DNA from: Pannonibacter sp051860505
GTDB taxonomy: Bacteria; Pseudomonadota; Alphaproteobacteria; Rhizobiales; Stappiaceae
Reading direction: 5' to 3'
NCBI RefSeq assembly: GCF_051860505.1
Contig: NZ_JBHYDX010000014.1
Coordinates: forward strand, 1-64,000
DNA length: 64,000 nucleotides
Shown here one piece after another: positions 52,442 through 60,367 of the stretch (position 1 is the stretch's first letter; each line of letters starts with the position of its first letter). A model generated the notes under the pieces. The model had not been told where the DNA came from. It ran no database searches and was given only the letters and a program-made list of their open reading frames with translations. The translations under genes and the position numbers were made by a program.

Positions 52442-52465
52442 GCCGGGGCAGCAGGCCGCCCCGGC
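52442..52465 (-). other. Intercistronic hairpin after the inositol binding-protein gene
   Basis: GCCGGGGC and GCCCCGGC pair perfectly over 8 bp around an 8-base loop, 27 bases past the binding-protein stop. A TTTTTGAGC stretch follows downstream in the transcript (after GGCTCC), so partial termination is possible. Confidence 0.7.
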
Positions 52466-52492
52466 AGGCGGACGTCTCGTCTGGGAGGAGAC

Positions 52493-53434
52493 TTAGCGGT
52501 ACTGACCAGCCAGCTTTTCGACCAGTTCGATGTTGTCCTTGGTCACGAAGCCCGGGCCGGAGTTGACCGGATTACTCGGCATCACGCCGTAACGGGCCAG
52601 GTTGGTCAGGAACACGACCGGCAGGTAGCCCTGCAGGTACGGCTGCTGGTCGATGGCGAAGTCGATCTTGCCTGCCTTGATGCCAGCGGCAATCTCGCCG
52701 GAGAGGTCAAACGTGCCAAACATCATGCTGCCAGCCTTGCCGGACTGCTCAAGCGCCGCCAGCGTCGGGTGGGCCGAGGTCGGACCAAGCGCCAGGATGG
52801 CGTTGGTGTCCGGATTGGTCTGCAGATAGGCCGAGACCTTGTTCTGGATTTCGGCCGGGTCCTGGCCCGCGTCAATCATCTGGTTGCCCAGCTCGACGCC
52901 AAGCGCAGCGGCAAAGCCCTGGCAGCGCTCAACCGAGGCCGGGTTGGTGATGTAGTGGTTGACGCAAAGAAACTTCTTTGCGCCGGCAGCGCCCAGACGC
53001 TCGCCGGCACCGAAACCGGCGTCATACTCCGGCTGACCCACATGGGTGAGTGCGCCGAGCTTCTTGGACTGCTCAACCGTGCCGGAGTTAATGGTGATGA
53101 CCGGAATGCCGCGCGCGACGGCTTCGGTGATCGGACCAGAGAGAACGTCGTAGTCGGCAATGGTCACGATAATGCCATCCGGCCGCGAGGCAGCGGCCTG
53201 CTCGACGATACGGGCCATGTCAGCGAGGTCACCGGTCGGCGGGTTGCGGTACTCGACCGACACCTTCATCTGGTCGCCGGCAACGGCAATGGCGTTCTTG
53301 ATCGTGTTCCACCAGCTGTCGCTGTCTGGAGCATGACTGATCAGGACAAACTTCTCGCCTTCTGCAGACGCAGGCGCGGCAAAGCCGGCAACAGCAAACA
53401 CGGCCGCAGCAATGGCGGTCAGGGTCTTTCTCAT
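52493..53434 (-). CDS. Inositol ABC transporter periplasmic binding protein
   Basis: A 313-residue family 4 binding protein. The signal MRKTLTAIAAAVFAVAGFAA ends at ASA. The mature domain has FVLISHAPDSDSWWNTIKNAI, IEQAAASRPDGIIVTIADYDVL-type segments and GTFDLSGEIAAGIKAGKIDFAIDQQP. Together with the permease, ATPase and iol genes it forms a rhizobial-type inositol importer. It is the first gene of the long leftward operon; a GGAA-N6-TTCT box lies about 85 bases upstream. Confidence 0.93.
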   Translation of the reverse strand: MRKTLTAIAAAVFAVAGFAAPASAEGEKFVLISHAPDSDSWWNTIKNAIAVAGDQMKVSVEYRNPPTGDLADMARIVEQAAASRPDGIIVTIADYDVLSGPITEAVARGIPVITINSGTVEQSKKLGALTHVGQPEYDAGFGAGERLGAAGAKKFLCVNHYITNPASVERCQGFAAALGVELGNQMIDAGQDPAEIQNKVSAYLQTNPDTNAILALGPTSAHPTLAALEQSGKAGSMMFGTFDLSGEIAAGIKAGKIDFAIDQQPYLQGYLPVVFLTNLARYGVMPSNPVNSGPGFVTKDNIELVEKLAGQYR

Positions 53435-53517
53435 GAATTCCTCCCAAAACGGTTCACCCGGCGGCTCCCTCCGTCCGGGCCGCGCGGCGTCTGGGCAAAC
53501 CCACCGCCAATCGCGAT

Positions 53518-53531
53518 GGAATATTCATTCT
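53518..53531. promoter_or_regulatory. Imperfect IolR-type box before the inositol operon
   Basis: GGAA-TATTCA-TTCT differs by one base from the GGAA-N6-TTCC pattern known for RpiR-type IolR regulators. It lies in an AT-rich stretch 84 bases upstream of the binding-protein start, where a promoter is expected. Confidence 0.5.
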
Positions 53532-53558
53532 ATTTTTCGATTCAATGCAACAACTTTT

Positions 53559-54380
53559 TTATGGCTCAATTCTACGTCCCGCACCAACAGCCACCGCCAG
53601 CGCGATGGCAAGCGACAGCGTGGCCGAGAGCGCACGGAAGGAACCGAAGTCCACTTCAGAGACGGAAAGCACCGTGGCATCAAGCTTTTGCAGCGGGCTC
53701 ATCACCGTGTCGGTAATGGCAATGACCGGCAGATCAAGGCCCCGCGCCACCTCCGCCAGTTCCACTGTCTCCGCACTGTAGGGCGCAAAAGTGATCGCAA
53801 TCAATGCATCCCCAGGCCGCAGCGCATGGCGGCGATCGAGCTTGCCAACAGCGTCATGCAGCAAAGCCGGCACGTTCATCTTCTCGAAGGCATAGGCGAG
53901 ATATGCGGCCACCGGAAAGGTGCGGCGCAGGCCGATGATATGGACCATCTGTGCCTCACTGAGGAGTTTGACGGCGCGGTCCAAATTTCGGCTATCAACA
54001 GTATTTGCCAGATTTTCCAGAGACATACGCCCTGCATCAATGAATTCCGCGAGAAGCGCTGACGGGCTGCCAGCCCCGCTTTCACGCAGGTTCTTCAGCC
54101 GTGTCGCATAATCCGGCCAGCCTTGCGAATAAGCCTCGCGAAATAATCGCTGCATCTCCGTGTAACCGGAAAAGCCGAGGATCTTGCAAAAACGCATCAA
54201 GGCCGAGGGCTGCACTCCGGCCGCCTGCGCCATATCGGCAACCGTCGAAACGGCGATCCGATCCGTGTTGGCAGAGAGATACTCTGCACATTGCCGCAGC
54301 CGCTTGGGCAAGGTCTCCGACGCCTCGAGAAGGCGGGCATGGAAAGCCTCGATGGTCCGGGGAGCCTGTCGTTGCGACAT
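53559..54380 (-). CDS. iolR: RpiR family regulator, probable IolR
   Basis: A 273-residue regulator. The N-terminal HTH_6 domain (about 20-75) contains STVADMAQAAGVQPSALMRFCKILGFSGY. The C-terminal SIS domain (about 115-255) includes VHIIGLRRTFPVAAYLAYAFEKMN and ITFAPYSAETVELAEVARGLDLPVIAITD, typical of sugar-phosphate binding. It lies upstream of the inositol operon on the same strand and divergent from a Gfo/Idh/MocA gene, with a perfect GGAA-N6-TTCC site between the divergent starts. ATG 54380 with AAGGAA upstream is chosen over 54416. Confidence 0.88.
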   Translation of the reverse strand: MSQRQAPRTIEAFHARLLEASETLPKRLRQCAEYLSANTDRIAVSTVADMAQAAGVQPSALMRFCKILGFSGYTEMQRLFREAYSQGWPDYATRLKNLRESGAGSPSALLAEFIDAGRMSLENLANTVDSRNLDRAVKLLSEAQMVHIIGLRRTFPVAAYLAYAFEKMNVPALLHDAVGKLDRRHALRPGDALIAITFAPYSAETVELAEVARGLDLPVIAITDTVMSPLQKLDATVLSVSEVDFGSFRALSATLSLAIALAVAVGAGRRIEP

Positions 54381-54444
54381 CGCGATTCCTTGCAGGGCAC
54401 TGTTCTCTCTTGACAAAACAAGATAGCCCCGCGATGACAGAATT

Positions 54445-54458
54445 GGAACAAAAATTCC
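54445..54458. promoter_or_regulatory. IolR-type operator, perfect GGAA-N6-TTCC
   Basis: GGAA-CAAAAA-TTCC, extended to TGGAA...TTCCA, lies midway between the divergent iolR and Gfo/Idh/MocA starts. It matches the operator pattern known for RpiR-type IolR proteins. Control of both genes by IolR is inferred. Confidence 0.7.
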
Positions 54459-54481
54459 ATTTCACATCGGGAGGATGGTGA

Positions 54482-55600
54482 ATGACCCTGGGGATAGGTC
54501 TGATCGGCACAGGCTTCATGGGCAAAGCCCATGCGCTTGCCTGGCGCAATGCCCGCGCGGTGCTGGGAACCATTCCCGACGTGCGCCTTGAACTGCTCTG
54601 CGACACGCCGGCCGACAAGGCGGCAAGCTTTGCCAGCCAGTTCGGTTTCGCCCGATGGGCAGATGACTGGCAAGCGCTGGTCAGCGATCCAAGAGTAGAC
54701 ATCGTTTCCATCACGACGCCGAACCGCTTCCACAAGGAAATGGCCCTGGCCGCGCTGGCCGCCGGCAAGCACGTCTGGTGCGAGAAGCCGATGGGCCTGA
54801 CGCTGTCAGATGGCGAGGAGATGGCGGCGGCGGCAGCAGCCAGCGGCAAGACCACGATGGTCGGCTACAACTACATTCGCAATCCGGCCTTCCGCCACGC
54901 GCAGAAGCTGGTGGAGGCCGGGCGGATCGGCCGCCTCGTGCATGTTCGCGGCATCGTTGACGAAGACTATCAGGCCGATCCCGATCTCGCCTGGACCTGG
55001 CGCGCCCATCTCGACGAAGCCGGTCTCGGCACCCTTGGTGACCTCGGCTGTCATCTCGTCTCGATGCTGATGGGCCTCTGCGGCCCGATCGAAAGCCTTG
55101 TTGCCGACATGCAGACGGTCCACACCACCCGTCCCCTGGCCGACGGATCGGGTCGCGGCGCGGTCGAAAACGAGGACACGGCCACGGCTCTTCTGCGCTT
55201 TGCCAGCGGCGTGCATGGTTCCCTGTCCACCTCACGCTCCGCCTGGGGCCGCAAGAACCGTCTTGGCTTCGAGCTGCATGGCACGAAAGGCATGATCACC
55301 TTCGACCAGGAACGCATGAACGAGCTGCAGCTCTATGTGAACGAGGGACCGAAGGCCGAGCAGGGCTTCCGAACCATCCTGTCTGGCCCGGAGCACGGCG
55401 TCTATGGCGCGTTCTGCCCCGCTCCCGGCCATCAGGTCGGCTTCAATGACCTCAAGATCATCGAGGCGGCGGAATTTCTCACAGCCATCACAACCGGCAC
55501 CCGGCCGCACCCGGATTTCGCGGCGGCGCTGGAATTCGAAAAGGTCATCCACGGCATCGCCGAAAGCGCACGCACGGGTCGTCGTATCCGCCTTGCCTGA
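54482..55600 (+). CDS. Gfo/Idh/MocA family oxidoreductase
   Basis: A 372-residue NAD(P)-dependent dehydrogenase. The dinucleotide motif is GLIGTGFMG (residues 4-12), with the catalytic lysine region CEKPMGLTLSDGEE and the DLGCHLVSMLMG segment providing the active-site histidine. Divergent from iolR and sharing its operator, it probably oxidises another inositol isomer (scyllo- or D-chiro-inositol) or an inositol derivative. Start ATG follows CGGGAGGATGG. Confidence 0.92.
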   Translation: MTLGIGLIGTGFMGKAHALAWRNARAVLGTIPDVRLELLCDTPADKAASFASQFGFARWADDWQALVSDPRVDIVSITTPNRFHKEMALAALAAGKHVWCEKPMGLTLSDGEEMAAAAAASGKTTMVGYNYIRNPAFRHAQKLVEAGRIGRLVHVRGIVDEDYQADPDLAWTWRAHLDEAGLGTLGDLGCHLVSMLMGLCGPIESLVADMQTVHTTRPLADGSGRGAVENEDTATALLRFASGVHGSLSTSRSAWGRKNRLGFELHGTKGMITFDQERMNELQLYVNEGPKAEQGFRTILSGPEHGVYGAFCPAPGHQVGFNDLKIIEAAEFLTAITTGTRPHPDFAAALEFEKVIHGIAESARTGRRIRLA

Positions 55601-55662
55601 GATCCTGCCCGCGTCGATCTCGTCGGGGCCGGCGCGGCGCAAACTGTCTGCTGCGTCCGGTG

Positions 55663-56196
55663 CTAACCGGTGTGCCGCGCGGCTTTGAGCCGAGCGGCGC
55701 GCCCGCCCCGTCGCCCCTGTGCAGCGGCGGCGGCCGTTGCCACCCGGGCCAAATCTGTCACCTGCACAAGCGCCGGGACCAGCACCGGGCCGAACCGCTT
55801 GCGTTCTGGCTCAGGCACGTCATGGCCTTGCTCCAGCCTTGCAACAGCTGGATACGCGCTCAGGGCAAAGCCGACGAGATCATCGATCCGCTCGCGCCCT
55901 TCCAGTCCGCCAAAGACATAGGCAAGCCCGTCTCGGACAGTGAAAGCCATCAGGCATCCGTCGTTGGATCCATCCGATTGCGGGCAGCCGCTGCGCACCC
56001 GTCCAGTCAGGTGCGTGTCTGCCAGATCAAAGGCTTCAGCCACATCACCGGCCAATGCAATCTGCCGCGCAAGCAGACGCGCCATGATGCAGGGACGTCC
56101 CGTTCGCCTGCACAGTGTCGAAAAACCATCGGCACTGCCAGGCGCGGATGTTGGTGATTGCGAGACGCTATCAGGATGAGAGGAAATGCAGTCCAC
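55663..56196 (-). CDS. DUF1636-like metal-related protein under cobalamin riboswitch
   Basis: About 177 residues. GFSTLCRRTGRPCIMARLLA and GCLMAFTVRDGLAYVFGGLEGRERIDDLVGFAL resemble the two parts of DUF1636, a putative metal-binding family often found in cobalamin regulons; the Cys spacing is irregular and the Arg/Ala-rich C-terminus atypical. The frame opens to GTG 56304, and its GC-rich third positions are coding-like, but GTG 56196 has a GGAGGG site at the right distance. The start is therefore uncertain. It lies directly below a cobalamin riboswitch, so B12 should repress it. Its function is unknown, perhaps cobalt handling. Confidence 0.6.
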   Translation of the reverse strand: MDCISSHPDSVSQSPTSAPGSADGFSTLCRRTGRPCIMARLLARQIALAGDVAEAFDLADTHLTGRVRSGCPQSDGSNDGCLMAFTVRDGLAYVFGGLEGRERIDDLVGFALSAYPAVARLEQGHDVPEPERKRFGPVLVPALVQVTDLARVATAAAAAQGRRGGRAARLKAARHTG

Positions 56197-56284
56197 CGTG
56201 TCGCCCTCCGCGAACGGACGCGGGGTGGTCGGGGCCGCAAAGCTGGATGCGGCCGGATCTGGGTCCGGAAACTGCGCGTGCCAT
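56171..56284 (-). CDS. Possible 37-residue leader ORF between riboswitch and DUF1636-like gene
   Basis: ATG 56284 has the best ribosome site here (GGCAGGAGG, 5 bases ahead) and opens a 37-codon frame, MARAVSGPRSGRIQLCGPDH and onward, ending at 56171. This overlaps the GTG 56196 start of the DUF1636-like frame. A CCGGG/CCCGG hairpin just before the ribosome site could expose or hide it depending on B12. It may couple translation of the downstream gene, or it may be chance; third-position GC is lower than in the longer frame. Confidence 0.35.
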   Translation of the reverse strand: MARAVSGPRSGRIQLCGPDHPASVRGGRHGGLHFLSS

Positions 56285-56327
56285 CTTGCCTCCTGCCGGG
56301 GCACCCCGCCCGGGTTGGTTCAAGGGA

Positions 56328-56510
56328 TGATGGCAGGTCTCCTGACTTGCGGGTCACAGCGCCCCTGTCCCTTCCCGGCCAGCCCGGCCAGTGGTTTCGA
56401 CAGGTATGCTCTCCGCCTACAGTTGCGGGGGCAGTCCCGGATTTGGCTCGTTTCAACAACGGCGCCGCACCGGATTCCCTTTTCATCGTCCCGACGCCTT
56501 TGCACGTCGG
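56328..56510 (-). ncRNA. Cobalamin (adenosylcobalamin) riboswitch
   Basis: On the minus strand the conserved parts appear in order: AAAAGGGAATCCGGTGCGGC, GAAACGAGCCAAATCCGGGACTG in two pieces, CCCGCAACTGTAGGCGG, the B12-box-like GAAACCACTGGCCGGG, GGCCGGGAAGG and TGTGACCCGCAAGTCAGGAGACCTGCC. This is the standard cobalamin aptamer order. It lies between the UspA stop and the DUF1636-like gene. The ends are approximate. Confidence 0.93.
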
Positions 56511-56590
56511 AACGAACCATCGCCCTCACGCTAGTTCACGTCGAAGCGCAAGGCAACCGCTGCCAAAGGCGGATGCACAGCAGCCGTTGA

Positions 56591-57439
56591 TCAGCGGAAC
56601 AACAACACAGGCACCTTGCAGGCGCGCAGCATCTGGGTTGTCGTCGACCCGATCAGCAGCGTCCGGATCCGGGAATGGCCATAAGCCCCCATGACCAGGA
56701 GATCGACAGCCTCACGTTCGATGGCCTCGGCAATCACCGTCTCCGGGGCGCCGTCACGAACTTCGGCTGTCACGGTAAAGCCGGCGCCCTCAAGCTGTGC
56801 CTGTGCCCCGTCCAGTTTGCGCTTCAGCTCGACGCCCGGGCTGCCCGCCATCAGCAAGCGGGCCTCAAGCCCGGCCAGCAATGGACTGCGCGCCACATGA
56901 TCCACCGCCTTCAGGCTGCTTGTGCCGCCATCGAAGGCAATCAGGAAACGCTTCAGCGGCTTGAAGGCCCGCGAGGCCACAAACAGCGGCTTGTGACTTG
57001 CCCGGGCGAGACGCTCGAGATTTGACCCCAGGTGCAGTTTGTTGAAGTCTGCCGCTTCGCCTCGCTTGCCGACGACGATCATCGCAGCTTCCGCTTCAAG
57101 GTCCGCGAGAGCCTCCACGACTTCGCCATGCCGCAGCCGTTCGCTCACGCTTACGCCACCTGCAGCGACGATACCCCTGGCATCTTCCAGCAGTGCCCGG
57201 CCCTGCTTCTGGGCCAGCTTTGCCCGTTCCTCGTCAAGCCGTGTGAGTTCGGTCAGCAGAGCCGTCCGCGCACCAAGCGCAATGGAACCGCTGAGATCGG
57301 CGCTTTCAGCGGCAGGACGGGTCAATACATGCACGAGTTCAACCGGCAGTGACAGGCGGCCGGCGATCCAGGCCGAGTGCTCGCAGACGCTGCGCCCGTA
57401 GACGGAGGCGTCCACCAGGGCAATGATCTTGTTACTCAT
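56591..57439 (-). CDS. Universal stress protein, two UspA domains
   Basis: A 282-residue tandem UspA protein. The first domain (1-150) ends LGSNLERLARASHKPLFVASR, and the second (160-282) carries the ATP-binding pattern MGAYGHSRIRTLLIGSTT. Such proteins bind ATP and help in stress survival or regulate transporters. It lies 13 bases after the SulP gene, so it probably regulates that carrier. Confidence 0.92.
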   Translation of the reverse strand: MSNKIIALVDASVYGRSVCEHSAWIAGRLSLPVELVHVLTRPAAESADLSGSIALGARTALLTELTRLDEERAKLAQKQGRALLEDARGIVAAGGVSVSERLRHGEVVEALADLEAEAAMIVVGKRGEAADFNKLHLGSNLERLARASHKPLFVASRAFKPLKRFLIAFDGGTSSLKAVDHVARSPLLAGLEARLLMAGSPGVELKRKLDGAQAQLEGAGFTVTAEVRDGAPETVIAEAIEREAVDLLVMGAYGHSRIRTLLIGSTTTQMLRACKVPVLLFR

Positions 57440-57452
57440 CCTCGGATCTCCT

Positions 57453-58937
57453 TCAATGGGCCATCAGCTTGTCGAGCGCACCCGGCTTGTCATGCAAAGC
57501 CAGGCGGTCAACGATCGTTTCACTGGCCTCATTCAGACCGACAATCGTGACTTCAGCCCCTTCACGGCGGAACTTCAACACCACCATATCGAGGGCTGCC
57601 ACGCTGGAAATGTCCCAGATATGCGCCCTCGACACGTCGATGACCACACGTTCCAAAACTTCCTTGAAGTTGAATGCCGCAGAGAAGTCTTCAACCGAGG
57701 CAAAGAACACCTGCCCCTCGACCACATATACCCGCTCACGCCCATCGGCGGACAGGTCTGACGTCACGCGGAAGATCTGGGAAATCTTCCAGGCAAAGAA
57801 GATGCCCGAAAGGAGAACCCCGACGAGCACACCAATGGCCAGATTGTGAGTATAGACAACGAAAAACACGGTTGCCAGCATGACAATGGACGAGCTTCTC
57901 GGATGATCGCGCAGGTTCTTGATCGATGACCAGCTGAACGTCCCGATGGACACCATGATCATGATCGCGACAAGCGCCGCCATCGGGATCTGGCTGACCC
58001 ATTTACCGAGAACAACGATCAGGAACAGCAGGATGACGCCGGCAGCAAAGCTCGACAGGCGCCCGCGCCCACCGGATTTCACGTTGATCATCGACTGCCC
58101 GATCATGGCGCAACCGGCCATGCCGCCGAAGAAACCGGTGACGAAATTCGCAACGCCCTGGCCGACACATTCCTGATTGCGATCAGACGGCGTGTCCGTG
58201 AGATCATCAACAATCTGCTGCGTCATCAGGGATTCCAGCAGACCGACAGCGGCCACAGCAACTGAATACGGCAGAATAATCAGCAGAGTGTCGAGGTTCA
58301 GCGGAATATCCGGCAACAGGAACACCGGCAGCGTCGACGGCAGTTCGCCCATATCGCCCACTGTACGAACATCAAGGCCGAACCCGATTGAAAGCGCGGT
58401 CAGGACCAGAATACAGATCAGCGGCGACGGCACGGCCTTGGTCACATAGGGCAAGAGGTAGATGATCCCAAGGCCCGCGGCGACCATCGCATAGGTCAGC
58501 CACGTCACCCCGATCAGTTCCGGCAACTGGGCCAGGAAGATCAGGATCGCCAACGCATTGACGAAGCCAGTCATTACTGAACGCGACACAAACCGCATAA
58601 CGAAGCCAAGCTTCAGCAGCCCTGCCCCAACCTGCAACACACCGGCAAGGATGGTTGCCGCCAGCAGGTATTGCAGGCCATGGTCCTTGACGAGGGTCAC
58701 CATCAGCACAGCGGTTGCTGCCGTCGCCGCTGAAATCATGCCCGGGCGACCACCAACGATCGCTGTGATCACGGCAATCGAGAACGAGGCATACAGCCCG
58801 ACTTTCGGATCGACGCCCGCAATGATCGAAAAGGCGATTGCCTCCGGAATGAGCGCGAGGGCAACGACGAGACCGGAAAGAAAATCCGCGCGGACGTTGC
58901 CGACCCATTGGGTCTTGTAGTTGGAAAAAGTAGTCAT
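57453..58937 (-). CDS. SulP family anion transporter with STAS domain
   Basis: A 494-residue membrane protein of the SulP/SLC26 family. The transport domain (about 10-395) shows AFSIIAGVDPKVGLYASF, the RSVMTGFVNALAILIFLAQ segment and GGMAGCAMIGQSMINVKSGGRGRLSS. The C-terminal STAS domain is at about 405-490 (VIDVSRAHIWDISSVAALDM). Members carry sulphate, bicarbonate or other anions, usually with Na+ or H+. It forms an operon with the uspA gene. Confidence 0.93.
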   Translation of the reverse strand: MTTFSNYKTQWVGNVRADFLSGLVVALALIPEAIAFSIIAGVDPKVGLYASFSIAVITAIVGGRPGMISAATAATAVLMVTLVKDHGLQYLLAATILAGVLQVGAGLLKLGFVMRFVSRSVMTGFVNALAILIFLAQLPELIGVTWLTYAMVAAGLGIIYLLPYVTKAVPSPLICILVLTALSIGFGLDVRTVGDMGELPSTLPVFLLPDIPLNLDTLLIILPYSVAVAAVGLLESLMTQQIVDDLTDTPSDRNQECVGQGVANFVTGFFGGMAGCAMIGQSMINVKSGGRGRLSSFAAGVILLFLIVVLGKWVSQIPMAALVAIMIMVSIGTFSWSSIKNLRDHPRSSSIVMLATVFFVVYTHNLAIGVLVGVLLSGIFFAWKISQIFRVTSDLSADGRERVYVVEGQVFFASVEDFSAAFNFKEVLERVVIDVSRAHIWDISSVAALDMVVLKFRREGAEVTIVGLNEASETIVDRLALHDKPGALDKLMAH

Positions 58938-59176
58938 CAGTGTCCTGTTCAGATGATCAAAACCCCGTTGCCGCGCAGGCGCGAATGTCTGGCGGCGGGG
59001 CAGATTGGTCGATCAAGTGAATTGTCCGGCGGATCGGCGGCCGGAAAAGCCACCCGGATTTGCACCGGGTCCAGATGAGTACTTTCTCCTACTTCATTTC
59101 ATACTGCATCGCAACATGCACATCAGGCCGCAGCTTGCACCTTAACCCCGCATCCGGCGCAAGCTGCGACAGCGCT

Positions 59177-59590
59177 TCAACCCGGCACCCGTGCGATCAC
59201 CTTGATCTCGAAGTCGAATCCGGCAAGCCAGTTGACACCGATTGCAGTCCAGTTCGGATATGGCGCGTTGGGGAACACGTCTTGCTTCACGGTCATAAAG
59301 GCAGGAAACTGACCTTCCGGATCGGTGTGAAACGTCGTCACATCTACAATATCGTCAAACCCGCAACCGGCCGCATCAAGCGTCGCAGCAAGGTTCCGAA
59401 ACGCCAGACGAACCTGCTGTTCGTAGTCTGGCTCGGGCGTGCCATCCGGGCGGCTGCCCACTTGGCCAGAGACGAACACCAGGCTTCCTGAGCGAATGGC
59501 CGCTGAGTAACCATGTTGCTCATAAAGGGCATGTCGTCCGGCGGGGAAAATTACTTCTCGTTGTGTCACTGGCTTTGCCTCGCTCTGCAT
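59177..59590 (-). CDS. RidA/YjgF family protein
   Basis: A 137-residue protein of the YjgF/YER057c/UK114 family. Characteristic segments are HGYSAAIRSGSLVFVSGQVG, RLAFRNLAATLDAAGCGFDDI and APYPNWTAIGVNWLAG. RidA deaminates reactive enamine/imine intermediates; homologues with other active sites also occur, and the key RidA arginine cannot be placed with certainty here. The frame extends to 59671, but ATG 59590 gives the normal length and leaves the three operators upstream. Divergent from the TetR gene. Confidence 0.88.
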   Translation of the reverse strand: MQSEAKPVTQREVIFPAGRHALYEQHGYSAAIRSGSLVFVSGQVGSRPDGTPEPDYEQQVRLAFRNLAATLDAAGCGFDDIVDVTTFHTDPEGQFPAFMTVKQDVFPNAPYPNWTAIGVNWLAGFDFEIKVIARVPG

Positions 59591-59642
59591 GCCACCGCGC
59601 GATCGCTCATTGCACCGGGTGGCCCCCCCTCGGGAGTTTGAT

Positions 59643-59655
59643 ATACGATACGTAT
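59643..59655. promoter_or_regulatory. Candidate TetR operator 1
   Basis: ATACG-ATA-CGTAT, a perfect palindrome in the divergent region between ridA-like and tetR genes. It is closest to the ridA side. Confidence 0.5.
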
Positions 59656-59664
59656 GCAGACTAA

Positions 59665-59687
59665 TTGACATACGGATTGTATGTCAA
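59665..59687. promoter_or_regulatory. Candidate TetR operator 2 with TTGACA
   Basis: TTGACATAC and GTATGTCAA form perfect 9-base arms around 5 bases. The left arm contains TTGACA, a -35 consensus, so a bound repressor could cover the tetR promoter. It is the centre of three palindromes sharing ATACG/CGTAT-type half sites. Confidence 0.65.
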
Positions 59688-59693
59688 TTTCAA

Positions 59694-59706
59694 ATACGCA
59701 TCGTAT
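59694..59706. promoter_or_regulatory. Candidate TetR operator 3
   Basis: ATACG-CAT-CGTAT, a perfect palindrome with the same arms as operator 1, 15 bases before the tetR start. Confidence 0.5.
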
Positions 59707-59721
59707 GTGAATGGACCTGAC

Positions 59722-60324
59722 ATGGTGACAAGCCGCGCACAAAGCATGGAAGAAAACAGGATCAAGCTCATCGCTTCTGCCAGGCAGGCTTTCGCCGAAA
59801 AGGGCTATGCCGCCGCATCCATGGACACCTTGACCGCGAATGCCGGACTGACCCGCGGCGCGCTCTACCATAACTTCGGCGACAAACGAGGGCTCTTCGC
59901 CGCTGTTGTCGAGCAGATCGACACGGAAATGGCAAGACGTGCCAAGGTGATCGGCAGCAAGGCCGGAGGGAAATGGCCGGGCTTGCTCGCAGAGGCGGCC
60001 GCTTACATTGAAATGGCGCTGGACCCGGAGATCCAGCAGATCGTCCTGAGGGACGGCCCCGCCGTTTTGGGAGATCCATCCCAGTGGCCGAGCCAGAACA
60101 ATTGCCTGCAGGTGACCCGGCAGGCAATTGAAGACCTTGTCAAAGACGGGACGCTTATCGCGGTTGATCCGGAAGCTGCCGCCCGCCTCCTGAGCGGGGC
60201 AGCGTTCAATGCAGCCTTGTGGATCGCCGCCAGCCAATCACCACACACTGTCCTCGACAAAGCCATGTCCGCCTTCACGGCAATGGCCAGCGGCCTCCTG
60301 GCAAAGCCGGTGACTACCCCGTGA
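59722..60324 (+). CDS. TetR/AcrR family regulator
   Basis: A 200-residue repressor. The N-terminal domain (about 12-58) reads LIASARQAFAEKGYAAASMD, then LTRGALYHNFGDKRGLFAAV. The C-terminal ligand domain resembles YxaF/LmrA-type regulators (VLRDGPAVLGDPSQW). ATG 59722 (MVTSRAQS) leaves the operator cluster upstream; a longer frame from 59665 would run through the palindromes. Divergent from the RidA-like gene, it probably controls both. Confidence 0.9.
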   Translation: MVTSRAQSMEENRIKLIASARQAFAEKGYAAASMDTLTANAGLTRGALYHNFGDKRGLFAAVVEQIDTEMARRAKVIGSKAGGKWPGLLAEAAAYIEMALDPEIQQIVLRDGPAVLGDPSQWPSQNNCLQVTRQAIEDLVKDGTLIAVDPEAAARLLSGAAFNAALWIAASQSPHTVLDKAMSAFTAMASGLLAKPVTTP

Positions 60325-60367
60325 AACGGCCCGCGCGATGGCGATCAGACAAGGCCTCTGCTCCGCA

